DNA of 64,000 nt from Rhizobium sp. WYJ-E13 (GCF_018987265.1 NZ_CP076853.1:2976001-3040000), one strand, 5' to 3'. Counted from the first letter of the stretch, positions 47,471 to 57,049 are shown. The notes: generated by a model from the letters alone, not told the origin. Translations and numbers: made by a program.

Positions 47471-48889
47471 TCAATGCTTGAGTATGACGAGGCGCGTCTG
47501 GGTGAATTCGAGCATGCCGTGCTTGCCATCGTCACCGCCGAGACCCGAGCGTTTCCAGCCGGCGTGATAGCCCTGATAGGGATCGGCCGGGAAACGGTTG
47601 ACGTAGAATTCGCCGGCCTCGATCGCGTCGGAAAAGCGCATGATCGTGCGATGATTGTTGGTGAAGAGCACCGAGCTCAGACCGAACTGGTGGTCATTGG
47701 CAAGCGACAGCGCTTCCTCGGCCGTGTCGTAGGCAACAACAGGCAGCACAGGCCCGAAGACCTCTTCGGCGATGATCTCCATGTCCTGACGGCAATTGGA
47801 TAGCAGCGTTGGTGGATAGAAGAAGCCCGGACCTTCAGGCAGGATGCCGCCGGCCTCGACACGCGCCCCATCCTCTACCGCCTTCAAAACAGCCTTGTGC
47901 ACATTCGTCTGTGCAGCCTTCGTGGCGAGCGGCCCGACGCGTGATGCATCAACCGAGCGGTCCCCGAAGGCACGTGCGGCAAAGCCGGCCTTCAGCTTGG
48001 CAAGCAACGCGTCATGGATGGAGCGATGCACATAGACACGCTCCGGCGCGGTGCAGAGCTGTCCGCAATGATTGGTCTTGGCGGCAACGAGCTGTGCGGC
48101 AACGGCATCGAGGTCCGCATCCGGCTCGATGATGACGGGCGTCTTGCCGCCGAGTTCCAGCGACGGCTTGGCAATGTTCGCCTTGCAATAGTCAAGTACC
48201 ACGTGGCCAGCCTGCAGGCTACCGGTCAGGGTAATCATCCCGACCTTGGGATGGGTGCAGAGCGTCGCCGCGACTTCATGCGACATTGTGAGGATATTGA
48301 TGAGCCCGGCAGGCAGTCCTGCCTCAGCCACGGCTTCGGCAATCTCGAAAGCCGATGTCGGTGTCGAATTGCTCGGACGCACGACGACTGCATTGCCGGC
48401 GATGAGCGCCGGCGCGATCTTGCGCACCAGCGTGTACACCGGGAAATTGAAGGGTATCAGGCAGGCGACGACGCCGATCGCCTCGCGCTTCAGAAGCAGC
48501 GTCTCATTGGCATTGTCGCTCGGGATGATTTCGCCCTCGATGCGGCGCGCCCATTCGGCGTGATAGCGCATCAGTTCGGCTCCATAGATGGCCTCGCCCG
48601 TCGCGTCGGCAAGGCTCTTGCCGGATTCCAGCGCTAGCGCTGCACCGATCTTCTCCGCCCGCCGCTCAATGACGACCGCGAGCTTGCGCAGTGCGTCGCC
48701 ACGCGCGATGGTCGGCAGCGCCCGCCATTCCTTCTGCGCCCTCGCCGCTGCCTCGACGGCCTCGACTGCCTCTCCGACACTCGCGGACGGCACCCTGGCG
48801 AATTGGGCTTCCGTTGCCGGATTGAGCACCGGCACCAGCGTGCCGGAAGACCGGAATTCTCCGGCGATAAAATTGCGATAATCCGTCAT
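47471..48889 (-). CDS. Aldehyde dehydrogenase (NAD(P)-dependent)
   Basis: A 472-aa ALDH superfamily enzyme starting MTDYRNFIAGEFRSSGTL behind GAGGATG. The catalytic base is in LELGGKTPVIIEPDADLD (near residue 240), and the nucleophile Cys in NHCGQLCTAPERVYVH (near 275). The C-terminal signature is EVFGPVLPVVAYDTAEEAL. The two Cys near GQLC and a His-Cys before it are not typical of SSADH, so glycolaldehyde/lactaldehyde-type or other semialdehyde substrates are possible. Part of the minus-strand catabolic operon with the dehydratase and GMC enzyme. Confidence 0.92.
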   Translation of the reverse strand: MTDYRNFIAGEFRSSGTLVPVLNPATEAQFARVPSASVGEAVEAVEAAARAQKEWRALPTIARGDALRKLAVVIERRAEKIGAALALESGKSLADATGEAIYGAELMRYHAEWARRIEGEIIPSDNANETLLLKREAIGVVACLIPFNFPVYTLVRKIAPALIAGNAVVVRPSNSTPTSAFEIAEAVAEAGLPAGLINILTMSHEVAATLCTHPKVGMITLTGSLQAGHVVLDYCKANIAKPSLELGGKTPVIIEPDADLDAVAAQLVAAKTNHCGQLCTAPERVYVHRSIHDALLAKLKAGFAARAFGDRSVDASRVGPLATKAAQTNVHKAVLKAVEDGARVEAGGILPEGPGFFYPPTLLSNCRQDMEIIAEEVFGPVLPVVAYDTAEEALSLANDHQFGLSSVLFTNNHRTIMRFSDAIEAGEFYVNRFPADPYQGYHAGWKRSGLGGDDGKHGMLEFTQTRLVILKH

Positions 48890-48924
48890 GACGACATCCT
48901 CAGGACAATAGCTAACTCCACGCA

Positions 48925-48940
48925 TGCCGGCTCAAGCCGG
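48925..48940 (-). other. Intercistronic hairpin between ATPase and ALDH genes
   Basis: GCCGGC (48925-48930) pairs with GCCGGC (48935-48940) around TCAA, in the 96-bp gap that is the largest in this run. It could end or process the transporter part of the message. Confidence 0.45.
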
Positions 48941-48985
48941 CCACGCGTTGAAACGGAACAGAGTGCCGACGCCCGAAGGTGGCGG

Positions 48986-50575
48986 CTAGAACGCGCTGCG
49001 GCCCGGCGCCGCATCGAGAAGCGTTTTCGTATAGGGATGCGTCGGCGCCTGCAGTATTTGGGCCGCACTGCCGCGCTCGACGATTTCACCCTTCTGCATC
49101 ACCACGATCTCATCGCTGATCTGGGCGGCGACACGCAGGTCATGGGTGATGAAGACGATGGCGAGCTGAAGCTTCTCCTGCAGCTCGCGAAGCAATTTCA
49201 GAACCTGCGCCTGTACGGAGACGTCGAGCGCCGAAACGCTCTCATCCGCGATCAACACATCCGGCCGCATCGCAAGCGCCCGGGCAATACCGATGCGCTG
49301 GCGCTGACCGCCTGAGAAAGCAGACGGCTTGCGCCAATAGGCGCTCTTCTGCAGCCCAACGAGATCAAGCAGCTCTTCCGCACGGCGGCGCGCTTCGCCA
49401 GCCTCGACACCGGCAAGCATGGCGGAACGGGCGATCACCGGCCCGACGCGGCGGCGCGGATTGAGCGAGCCGAACGGATCCTGGAAGATCATCTGGATCG
49501 ACCGGCGCCGCACCCGCAGCGGCGCTGACGAAAGACCGAGAAGATCGGCACCCGCGACTTCCACACGGCCGCTCTTCGGCTCGATCAGGCGGATCATCGC
49601 CTTGGCAAGCGTTGACTTGCCGCAACCGGATTCGCCGACGATGGAGACCACACGGCCCGGCAACAGGCTGAGCTCCACGTGCTTCAAGACCTGAACGCTG
49701 CCGTAGGAATGCTGCAGATCGTGCACTGCAAGCACTGGCTCCTCCCCCGTCTGCGCCGCCGGACGGCCATGCGGCGTCAGGCTCGGGACGGCAGCGATAA
49801 GCTCCTTGGTATAGGGATGATTTGGAGCCGTCAGCACCTGCTTCGCATCACCGATCTCGACGATCTCGCCATGGCGCATGACCGCCACGCGGTTGGCAAT
49901 ATCGGCGACCACGCCGAAGTCATGGGTGATGAAGACGATGCCGTGGCCATGCACGTCGCGCAACTCGCGCACCAGCTTCAGCACCTGTGCCTGGGTCGTC
50001 ACGTCGAGCGCCGTCGTCGGCTCATCGGCAATCAGCACGCGCGGGTTCATGGCAAGCGCCATGGCGATGACAACGCGCTGGCACTGGCCACCGGAAAGCT
50101 CATGCGGATAGGCCTGCAGGATACGATCAGGGTTCGGCAGATGCATCGACTCGATCAATGCGCGGGCACGCTTCTTCCGCTCGGTCGCATCGAAATCCGA
50201 ATGCAGTTCGAAGACTTCCTCGACCTGCGCGGAAACCGTCATCGCCGGATTGAGCGAGGCGATCGGCTCCTGGAAGATCATCGCGATATCGCTGCCTCTG
50301 ATGGCGCGGAAAGCCCGCTCGGAGAGGCCGACGAGATTGGTATCGCCGAGCACCACCTTGCCGTCAACAATCTTCAGCCCCTCGGGCACCGCACCCATCA
50401 GCGCACCCGACAGCACCGACTTGCCCGAACCGGACTCGCCGACGATGCAGAGGATTTCACTCGGCCTGAGGTCAAAGCTTGCGGCTTTCACCGCGAAGGG
50501 CCGGTCGGCGCCCTTCGGCAGGGCGACGCTCAGATTTTCGACCCGGAGGATCGGCTGTGTTTCGTTGCTGCTCAT
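48986..50575 (-). CDS. Fused double ABC ATPase (DppD-DppF type)
   Basis: A 529-aa ATPase with two domains. Domain 1 has GESGSGKSV (near residue 43), LSGGQCQR (with Cys in the signature in place of the usual Arg) and [11 protein letters not shown]. Domain 2 has GESGCGKST (near 315), FSGGQRQR and LIADESVSALD. Peptide-type extensions PNHPYTKELI and THPYTKTLLDA follow each. The start MSSNETQPILRVENLSV overlaps the permease stop by 4 bp. It energises the third Dpp-type transporter of the window. Confidence 0.94.
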   Translation of the reverse strand: MSSNETQPILRVENLSVALPKGADRPFAVKAASFDLRPSEILCIVGESGSGKSVLSGALMGAVPEGLKIVDGKVVLGDTNLVGLSERAFRAIRGSDIAMIFQEPIASLNPAMTVSAQVEEVFELHSDFDATERKKRARALIESMHLPNPDRILQAYPHELSGGQCQRVVIAMALAMNPRVLIADEPTTALDVTTQAQVLKLVRELRDVHGHGIVFITHDFGVVADIANRVAVMRHGEIVEIGDAKQVLTAPNHPYTKELIAAVPSLTPHGRPAAQTGEEPVLAVHDLQHSYGSVQVLKHVELSLLPGRVVSIVGESGCGKSTLAKAMIRLIEPKSGRVEVAGADLLGLSSAPLRVRRRSIQMIFQDPFGSLNPRRRVGPVIARSAMLAGVEAGEARRRAEELLDLVGLQKSAYWRKPSAFSGGQRQRIGIARALAMRPDVLIADESVSALDVSVQAQVLKLLRELQEKLQLAIVFITHDLRVAAQISDEIVVMQKGEIVERGSAAQILQAPTHPYTKTLLDAAPGRSAF

Positions 50576-51417
50576 GCGCGTCTCCCCTGCGCTTCCGAGA
50601 CTTCCCGCAATCCGTCCGCCAGCAGGCTCAAGCCCAGCATCAGCGACGAGATCGCAAGGCATGGAAAGATAACGAGATGGGGGAAGGCGATCGCCATGGC
50701 GCGGCCTTCATTCACCATCGTGCCCCAATCAGGCGTCGGTGGCGGCAGGCCGAGGCCGAGGAAGCCGAGCGTGCCGATGGTGATCGCCGTGTAGCCGAGG
50801 CGCAGGCAGAAATCGACTGCGAGCGGCCCGCTGGCATTGGGCAGGATATCGAAGAGCATGATGCGCCAAGTGCTTTCGCCCTGCGTTACTGCTGCCGCCA
50901 CATAATCGCGGCTGGCGACGTCGATGGTGATCCCGCGCACGATACGGAAGATCGCCGGCGCACTGCCGAAAGTCACAGCAAGCACGATGTTGAAAGGCGA
51001 AGAGCCGACCACGACGATGATGACGATATAGAGCACCAGCACCGGGAAGGAGAGCACCACATTGGCGATGTAGGAGAGCACCGCATCGCCCCAGCCGCGC
51101 CAGTAGCCGGCGACAAGACCGAGTACCACGCCGACCACATAGGCGGTCACCGTCGCGAGCGTCGAGAAGATCACGACGGTGCGCGCGCCATAGATCAGAC
51201 GCGAGAGGATATCGCGACCGAGCTTGTCGGTGCCGAGCCAGAACACGCCACCCGTTGGAGCCGCTGTACCCGGCTTTACAAGCGGCAGCAGCGTGCGGAT
51301 CGGATCGAAAGGCGCGAGCAGCGGCGCGAAGATCGCCACCAGCAGCCAGCCGATCGTCAGGAAACCGCCGATCAGGATGATTGGATTGGAGACGTAGGAT
51401 CTGACAACTTTCACCAT
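50572..51417 (-). CDS. ABC transporter permease, DppC type
   Basis: A 281-aa inner-membrane protein starting MVKVVRSYVSNPIILIGG. Hallmarks are FWLGTDKLGRDILSRLIYGARTV (near residue 62), coupling loop AAVTQGESTWRIMLFDILPNA and C-terminal LLADGLREVSEAQGRR. It is 7 bp downstream of the DppB-type gene and overlaps the ATPase gene by 4 bp. The frame extends upstream to 51447, but that overlaps the previous gene without a better ribosome site. Confidence 0.93.
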   Translation of the reverse strand: MVKVVRSYVSNPIILIGGFLTIGWLLVAIFAPLLAPFDPIRTLLPLVKPGTAAPTGGVFWLGTDKLGRDILSRLIYGARTVVIFSTLATVTAYVVGVVLGLVAGYWRGWGDAVLSYIANVVLSFPVLVLYIVIIVVVGSSPFNIVLAVTFGSAPAIFRIVRGITIDVASRDYVAAAVTQGESTWRIMLFDILPNASGPLAVDFCLRLGYTAITIGTLGFLGLGLPPPTPDWGTMVNEGRAMAIAFPHLVIFPCLAISSLMLGLSLLADGLREVSEAQGRRA

Positions 51418-51424
51418 GGCGCCC

Positions 51425-52384
51425 TCACTTCCGACCATTGGCTGCATCGAGCAGCGAGACGCGGGGGTTCAGCCAACCATAGGCGAGATCGGAAAGGATC
51501 TGGGTGGCGACGACGACGACAACGCTTACCATCGCGCAGGCTTCGACGAGGCGGATATCGCTGTTGAGTGCGGCGTCATAGAGAAGCGTGCCAAAGCCCT
51601 TATAGGCATAGAAGACCTCCACGACGATGACGCCGGACAGCAGCCACGGAAATTGCAGCATGATGACGGTGACGGGCGTAATCAGCGCATTGCGCAGCGC
51701 GTGCCGCCAGACGATGCGCGCGGTGCTCGCCCCCTTCAGCCGCGCCGTGCGGACATAATGCGTGCCCATGACTTCGATCATCGAGGCGCGGGTGACGCGC
51801 GCCAGATAGCCGGTCGAATAGAAGCCGAGCACCAGAACCGGCAGAATGATCTGCTGCAACGAGAAGCCGCTAAGCATGGTGCTGGCACCGGGCAACCAAT
51901 GCAGCCAGAATACGAAGACGGCAGAAAAGAATACTGCGGACGCGAAATCGGGGATCGACGTCGTGGCGATCGCAACGAAGGAAATGACGCGATCGAGCAA
52001 CGAACCCGGGCGCATACCGGCAATGACGCCTGCAAACAAACCGACCGGAACGATGATGAGCAGCGCACCACCGGCAAGAATGCCGGAGGCCGCAAGCCGA
52101 TCGGGGATCAATTGGGCAACCGGCGCACGATAATAGGTGGACATGCCCCAGTCGCCGGTCACGAAGGACCAGAGCCATCGGCCGTACCGGATGATGAAAG
52201 GATCGTCGTAACCGTTGGCGGTCAGCCACTGGGCGCGCTGTGCCGGCGTCGAGAACTGGCCGAGGACTTTGACGGCGACATCGCCGACATTGACCTCCAG
52301 TGCCAGGTAAACGAGCAGCGACACGGTGAACATCACCGCGAGCGCGCTTGCCAGTTTACGGAGAATGAAAGGGAAAACGGCCAC
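51425..52384 (-). CDS. ABC transporter permease, DppB type
   Basis: A 319-aa permease. The preferred start is GTG at 52384 (MAVFPFILRKLASALAVMF), behind AGAGGTGG; the frame is open further up to 52438 only via TTG. Features are TANGYDDPFIIRYGRWLWSFV in the periplasmic loop, RTARLKGASTARIVWRHALRNALI as coupling loop, and VFYAYKGFGTLLYDAAL. The C-terminal LAYGWLNPRVSLLDAANGRK is longer than in many DppB. Confidence 0.9.
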   Translation of the reverse strand: MAVFPFILRKLASALAVMFTVSLLVYLALEVNVGDVAVKVLGQFSTPAQRAQWLTANGYDDPFIIRYGRWLWSFVTGDWGMSTYYRAPVAQLIPDRLAASGILAGGALLIIVPVGLFAGVIAGMRPGSLLDRVISFVAIATTSIPDFASAVFFSAVFVFWLHWLPGASTMLSGFSLQQIILPVLVLGFYSTGYLARVTRASMIEVMGTHYVRTARLKGASTARIVWRHALRNALITPVTVIMLQFPWLLSGVIVVEVFYAYKGFGTLLYDAALNSDIRLVEACAMVSVVVVVATQILSDLAYGWLNPRVSLLDAANGRK

Positions 52385-52404
52385 GAACCACCTCTTTACC
52401 GGGT

Positions 52405-52427
52405 CGGGGCCGCGCCTGGCGGCCCCG
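52405..52427 (-). other. Intercistronic GC hairpin after binding-protein gene
   Basis: CGGGGCCGC (52405-52413) pairs perfectly with GCGGCCCCG (52419-52427) around a 5-nt loop, 8 bp after the binding-protein stop. It is in the same position as the hairpin at 25464 in the first system. Confidence 0.6.
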
Positions 52428-52434
52428 CCGAAGA

Positions 52435-54060
52435 TCAAGTCTTGGCGAGCCAGACGCCATCCATGCGGAAATAATCCGCCGGATGGAGCACGAAACCGCG
52501 GACGGTGGTGGCGGCGGCGCTGAAGCGGTTCGGCCAGTAGGGCTGAACGATGACGGCGGAATCCTGCAGGATCTGCTGGACATCCTTCATGGCCTCAGGG
52601 CGCTTGGCCGGATCGACGACGGCCATCGCCTTATCGAGCGCGGCGTCGAATTCCTTGCTTGCGAAATGGCTCTCGTTCCAGGCGCCGCCGGAGCGGTAGG
52701 CGAGATCGAGCGTCATGGCGCCGAGCGGACGGTGTGCCCAGTAGGTGAGACCGAAAGGAACCTTGTCCCAGATCGGCCAGTATTGAGAGGCCGGCAGCAC
52801 ATTGAGCTTCAGCCGGATGCCGGCTTCGGCCAGATTCTGCTGCAGCACCTGCGCGGTATCCTGTTCCCAGGTACCCTGTGTATTGCCGAGCGTCAGCTCA
52901 AGGTCCAAACCGTCCTTGTAGCCGGCTTCTGCGAGCAGGGCCTTGGCCTTCTCGACATCGCGGGGCACAGCCGGCAGCGCGTAGTAATCGGGCTGAACCG
53001 GGGAGACGTGGAAGTTGGCGCCGACTTCACCTTCACCGCGATAGGCGACGTCGAGCATCTGCTTGTTGTCGGCGGCAAGCTGCACCGCCTTGCGGACGCG
53101 AATATCGTCGAACGGCTTCTGGTCGGACTGCATGCGCATGACGAGCGTATGTGCAGCCTTGCCGGTCAGGATCTGGATGTTCGGCAGCGACTTCATGAGA
53201 TCGTATTCGGCGATCGTCGCGCGGTAGATGATATCGATCTGACCGCTCGAAAGTGCCGCCAGATGCGTGGTGATATCGGTACCGAGGTCGATATACTGGA
53301 TGCCATCGAGATGAACAGGCGTACCCCAGTAATCGGCGCGCTTGGAGAAGACTGCCTGGCGGCCGACTTCATAAGCGTCCAGCTTGAAGGGGCCGGTACC
53401 GATTGGGTTGGCCGGCCAGTTGGCGCCACCCTTGACGAAGTCACGATGCAGCATCGGGCAGGTATAGGAATAGAGCTGTTCAGGCAGCGAGGAAACCGCG
53501 CGCGACAGCGTGATGCGAACCGCATGGTCGCCGGTCTTCTCGACCTTCTCGACTGCCGAGAAGGCTGTCTTGTTGGAAGACTGCGAGTCAGGCGCGATCC
53601 AGCGCTGTATGTTGAAGATCACGTCTTCGGGCGTAAATGCATCGCCGTTCGACCACTTGGCGCGCTCGTCGAGCTCGAAATCCCAGGTCTTGAGATCGGC
53701 AGACGGCGTCCAGCTCTTGGCGAGATAGGGATGGGTGACGTTGTCGGCATCGACGAAGGTCAGGAATTCGAGGCTGTTGCGATAGAGGTTCGAAGCCTCG
53801 ATCCAGCTCGTCATCATCGGATCGGTCAGTTCCTGGATCTGGCAGCCGAAACGCAGCGTGCCACCGTCCGTGGGCGTTTCCTCAGCGAGTGCCGGCTTGC
53901 TTTCGCCAAGGAAGGCACTGGCGGAAGCCGCCGTCACACCGAGCCAGGCGACTGCGCGCAGGAAGCCGCGGCGGTCGATCTTGCCGGCGCGGACCCGTTC
54001 GCACAGTTCCGGCACCGAGGGATGCAGCGGTTTGCCGCTATTGGTCTTCAATTCAGTCAT
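52435..54060 (-). CDS. Family-5 ABC transporter substrate-binding protein with Tat-type signal
   Basis: A 541-aa periplasmic receptor starting MTELKTNSGKPLHPSVPELC behind GGAGGAGG. A 30-residue leader precedes a twin-arginine signal (KIDRRGFLRAVAWLGVTAAS), cleaved near ALAEE, so it is probably exported folded. SBP_bac_5 core: LDERAKWSNGDAFTPEDVIFNI, ANPIGTGPFKLDAYEVGRQ and IRVRKAVQLAADNKQMLDV. It begins the transporter part of the minus-strand catabolic run, 37 bp after lysR. Ligand unknown; the catabolic genes nearby suggest an alcohol- or acid-bearing sugar-like compound. Confidence 0.93.
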   Translation of the reverse strand: MTELKTNSGKPLHPSVPELCERVRAGKIDRRGFLRAVAWLGVTAASASAFLGESKPALAEETPTDGGTLRFGCQIQELTDPMMTSWIEASNLYRNSLEFLTFVDADNVTHPYLAKSWTPSADLKTWDFELDERAKWSNGDAFTPEDVIFNIQRWIAPDSQSSNKTAFSAVEKVEKTGDHAVRITLSRAVSSLPEQLYSYTCPMLHRDFVKGGANWPANPIGTGPFKLDAYEVGRQAVFSKRADYWGTPVHLDGIQYIDLGTDITTHLAALSSGQIDIIYRATIAEYDLMKSLPNIQILTGKAAHTLVMRMQSDQKPFDDIRVRKAVQLAADNKQMLDVAYRGEGEVGANFHVSPVQPDYYALPAVPRDVEKAKALLAEAGYKDGLDLELTLGNTQGTWEQDTAQVLQQNLAEAGIRLKLNVLPASQYWPIWDKVPFGLTYWAHRPLGAMTLDLAYRSGGAWNESHFASKEFDAALDKAMAVVDPAKRPEAMKDVQQILQDSAVIVQPYWPNRFSAAATTVRGFVLHPADYFRMDGVWLAKT

Positions 54061-54097
54061 GATCTGCCTCCTCCTTGAATGGGCAGTATGGTCGCTA

Positions 54098-55093
54098 TCA
54101 GGCACCCTCTGTGCCAGACACGATGCGCAGGGCGGGCTTTTCACTGTCGTTCATCATACGATTGCTGAAGCGGCTGATGATCCAGGATCGAAAGCCTGCA
54201 ATCAGTGGATCCACCAGCCCTTCCGCATCGGTCTTCAGGTAATAGCCGAAGCCTTCGTAATAATGTGCGGTGACCGGGGCAACCAGCCGGCCGCTTTCTA
54301 TTTCCTCCCGAAACAGTGCCGGATCTGCCAGCACCAAACCTTGCCCCGACAAGGCGTACTGAACCCCGAGGCTGGCGCTGTCGAATGTCACACCACGCGC
54401 CACGGAAACCCCGCCAAGGCCGTTCTGAACGAGGAAGCGCTGCCAGGTGAGGTAGGGCTCCATGTCGACGATCTTGATGTGGATGATTTCGTTTGCCGCA
54501 ATGAAAGCCGCGATATCCGAAACCCCTCCCCTGACCAGATCGGGATGGCAAAGGATCGTCGGCCGCTCCTCCCAGAGCAGGTCGGTGATCCATTCATCGA
54601 CGGCCGGTCGCGTGTAGACGACCGCCACATCGAATTCGCTGTCCGGCACCCCGTAAGGTGTCGAAATCTCCAGCAGCACATCCGGGAAGCTGCGCCGGAA
54701 ATCGGTCAATAGCGGCACGGTGAGCTTCATCGCAAAGCTCGGCGGCAGATTGATGCGCAGCTTGCGCTGGCGCTGTTCGTCCGGCGCGCAGACCTCCTTC
54801 AGCGCCTGCTCGATACGGTCGAAACCCTTGCCGATACCGGCGGCGAGCGAGCGTCCGTCATCCGTCAGCGTCGTGGCCTTGTGCCCGCGTTCAAAAAGCT
54901 TGCGCCCGATGCTCTCTTCCAGACCGATGACATGCCGCGAAAGCGCGCTTTGCGAAATGTTGAGCGCGGCGGCCGCCGCCGTGAAGCTGCCGTGATGCGC
55001 CACAGCCTCGAAGGCCCGTAGTGCATTCAGCGGCAACCGGCGGCGATCGACCGCAGGCTCCTTCTTCGTCTGAGGAGAGCGATCCTCCGTCAT
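54098..55093 (-). CDS. LysR family transcriptional regulator (GcvA-like)
   Basis: A 331-aa LysR regulator with a 17-residue hydrophilic leader, then LPLNALRAFEAVAHHGSFTA and SQSALSRHVIGLEE, as in the GcvA/AmpR group. The effector domain includes LRINLPPSFAMKLTVPLL and VARGVTFDSASLGVQYALSGQGLVLAD. Its start overlaps the ALDH stop by one base (TAATG), so it is embedded in the operon. The perfect ATC-N9-GAT box at 58161-58177 in front of the operon is its likely site. Confidence 0.92.
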   Translation of the reverse strand: MTEDRSPQTKKEPAVDRRRLPLNALRAFEAVAHHGSFTAAAAALNISQSALSRHVIGLEESIGRKLFERGHKATTLTDDGRSLAAGIGKGFDRIEQALKEVCAPDEQRQRKLRINLPPSFAMKLTVPLLTDFRRSFPDVLLEISTPYGVPDSEFDVAVVYTRPAVDEWITDLLWEERPTILCHPDLVRGGVSDIAAFIAANEIIHIKIVDMEPYLTWQRFLVQNGLGGVSVARGVTFDSASLGVQYALSGQGLVLADPALFREEIESGRLVAPVTAHYYEGFGYYLKTDAEGLVDPLIAGFRSWIISRFSNRMMNDSEKPALRIVSGTEGA

Positions 55094-56538
55094 TATCCCG
55101 CAAGCCCGCCGAACAGGACATACTTGCTCTCGAGATATTCATCGAGCCCTTCGCTGGCACCTTCGCGGCCGAGACCGGATTGCTTGACGCCGCCGAAGGG
55201 GGCGACTTCCGTCGAGATCACACCCTCATTGATGCCCACCATGCCCGCTTCAAGCGCCTCGGCCACACGCCAGGCGCGGCCAAGATTCTGTGTGAAGAAA
55301 TAGGCCGAAAGACCGGTTTCCGTATCATTGGCAAGCGCGATCGCTTCTTCTTCGCCCTTGAAGCGGAAAAGGCCGGCAACCGGACCGAAGGTCTCTTCGG
55401 ACGCGAGCGCCATATCGGTCGTCATGCCGGTCAACACCGTCGGCTCGTAGAACAGGCCGCCACGTTCGTGCGGCTTTCCGCCGGTCAGCACCTTGGCGCC
55501 CTTTTCGACGGCATCGGCCACATGCCGCTCGACCTTCGTCAGCGCCGGCGCATTGATGAGCGGTCCCTGCGCCGCGCCGTCCTCGATGCCGGGCGCCACC
55601 TTCATGGCCGCAACCGCCTTGGCAAGCGCCTCCGCATAACGGTCATAGACGCCGTCCTCGACGAGGATGCGGTTGGCGCAGACGCAGGTCTGCCCGGTAT
55701 TGCGAAACTTGGAGGCGATCGTACCGCGCACGGCCTGATCGATATCGGCATCGTCGAAAACGATGAGCGGTGCATTACCGCCAAGCTCGAGGCTGATGCG
55801 CTTCACCGTATCCGCACTCTGGCGCATGAGCAGCTTGCCGGTTGCCGTCGATCCCGTAAATGAGAGCTTACGAACAACGGGGCTCTTCATCCAGACGCCG
55901 ACGACATCGGCCGGCGACTTCGTCGTCACCACGCTGACGACACCGGCGGGAACGCCGGCCTGTTCGCCAAGGCGGGCAAGCGCCAGTGCCGAAAGCGGCG
56001 TGTCTTCAGCCGGTTTGATGATGATGGTGCAGCCTGCAGCAAGTGCCGGTCCGACCTTGCGGGTAATCATCGCCAGCGGGAAGTTCCATGGCGTGACCGC
56101 TGCGACAACACCGACCGGCTCCTTCATGACGACGATGCGGGCATCGGCTTTGTGGGACGGCACGACGCCGCCGTGGGCACGGCGGCCCTCTTCGGCAAAC
56201 CAGGTCAGGAAACCCGCCGCATAAGCAACCTCGCCGCGCGCCTCCGCAAGGGGCTTGCCCTGCTCGGCCGTCAGAAGCCGCGCAAGGTCTTCCTGATTGG
56301 CAAGCATTAGCTCCGCCCAGCGACGCAGCACTGCAGAGCGCTCGGCGGCTATCGTCTTGCGCCAGGTCTTGAAGGCCTTCGCAGCGGCATCGACCGCCTG
56401 CTGGGCCTCAGTCGCGCCGCAATCCGGCACGGTCGCAAGCTCGCTGCCGTCGGCTGGGTTGAGCACGGCGAAGCGCCTGCTGTCAGCAGCACTACCCCAG
56501 CCTCCGCCGATCAGCGCATTGTCTTCGATGAGTTTCAT
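55093..56538 (-). CDS. Succinate-semialdehyde dehydrogenase family (GabD-like)
   Basis: A 481-aa NAD(P)-dependent aldehyde dehydrogenase. Sequence landmarks of the GabD branch are TPWNFPLAMITRKVGPALAAGCT, FTGSTATGKLLM, SLELGGNAPLIVFDDADID (catalytic Glu) and FRNTGQTCVCANR (nucleophile Cys with adjacent Cys). The tail VAPFGGVKQSGLGREGASEGLDEYLE is diagnostic. In this setting it may oxidise another semialdehyde made by the pathway. It ends overlapping lysR and begins 1 bp after the Fae-family gene stop. Confidence 0.93.
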   Translation of the reverse strand: MKLIEDNALIGGGWGSAADSRRFAVLNPADGSELATVPDCGATEAQQAVDAAAKAFKTWRKTIAAERSAVLRRWAELMLANQEDLARLLTAEQGKPLAEARGEVAYAAGFLTWFAEEGRRAHGGVVPSHKADARIVVMKEPVGVVAAVTPWNFPLAMITRKVGPALAAGCTIIIKPAEDTPLSALALARLGEQAGVPAGVVSVVTTKSPADVVGVWMKSPVVRKLSFTGSTATGKLLMRQSADTVKRISLELGGNAPLIVFDDADIDQAVRGTIASKFRNTGQTCVCANRILVEDGVYDRYAEALAKAVAAMKVAPGIEDGAAQGPLINAPALTKVERHVADAVEKGAKVLTGGKPHERGGLFYEPTVLTGMTTDMALASEETFGPVAGLFRFKGEEEAIALANDTETGLSAYFFTQNLGRAWRVAEALEAGMVGINEGVISTEVAPFGGVKQSGLGREGASEGLDEYLESKYVLFGGLAG

Positions 56539-56539
56539 G

Positions 56540-57049
56540 TCAGGCGACCTTAGGCGTGAAAAATGGATTGCCGACCGTTGCTACGCCTTCGGCAAGCTCG
56601 GCACGCGACGGCCAACCTTTCATCAGTGCACGCTTGGCTGCAAGATGCGTCGCAGCCTTGTTGTTATGATATACTTCTTCGGCATCGTTTGCCGATGGAT
56701 TGACCCAGACCGCGGCGATCGCCACCCAGTCGTCCTCGGCCTCGGCCGGCAGCGAAGCATCGAGCAGTGCGGCGGTGATGCCGGCAGCGACACCGGCCTG
56801 CGCAGGCCCCCAGGTCATCAGCTCATGCGACGAACCGGATTCCATCACTGCCTTTGCGATGAAGAGCGTCACGGGTTTCGCCGGCAGGTTCGGTTTCAAC
56901 ACCGCCTGGAACGGCAGGTGGCCGGGGCCGGGGCTTGCGGCCGCACCGGCGAGCGCTCCAGAGATCGGGCCATTCTTCGGGCCGAGATAGAGATTGATAT
57001 GGGCAGCGTTCGGGCCGGAACCCTCGAAGCCTTCACCGATGTAAAGCAT
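56540..57049 (-). CDS. Formaldehyde-activating enzyme (Fae) family protein
   Basis: A 169-aa protein that aligns by eye with Fae over its length: YIGEGFEGSGPNAAHINLYLG (the proton-donor His of Fae is in AHINL), LKPNLPAKPVTLFIAKAVM, TWGPAQAGVAAGITAAL and the helix KAATHLAAKRAL. Known Fae condenses formaldehyde with tetrahydromethanopterin. No other H4MPT-pathway gene is in the window, so a different aldehyde or cofactor is possible. The ATG at 57049 is preceded by GGAG. Second gene of the run, between an aldo/keto reductase and a semialdehyde dehydrogenase. Confidence 0.85.
   Translation of the reverse strand: MLYIGEGFEGSGPNAAHINLYLGPKNGPISGALAGAAASPGPGHLPFQAVLKPNLPAKPVTLFIAKAVMESGSSHELMTWGPAQAGVAAGITAALLDASLPAEAEDDWVAIAAVWVNPSANDAEEVYHNNKAATHLAAKRALMKGWPSRAELAEGVATVGNPFFTPKVA

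Noticed and set aside
52483..54078. 531-codon open frame on the plus strand opposite the third binding protein
   Set aside because: Antisense shadow of a gene with a Tat signal and SBP_bac_5 motifs; no ribosome site or recognisable domain.
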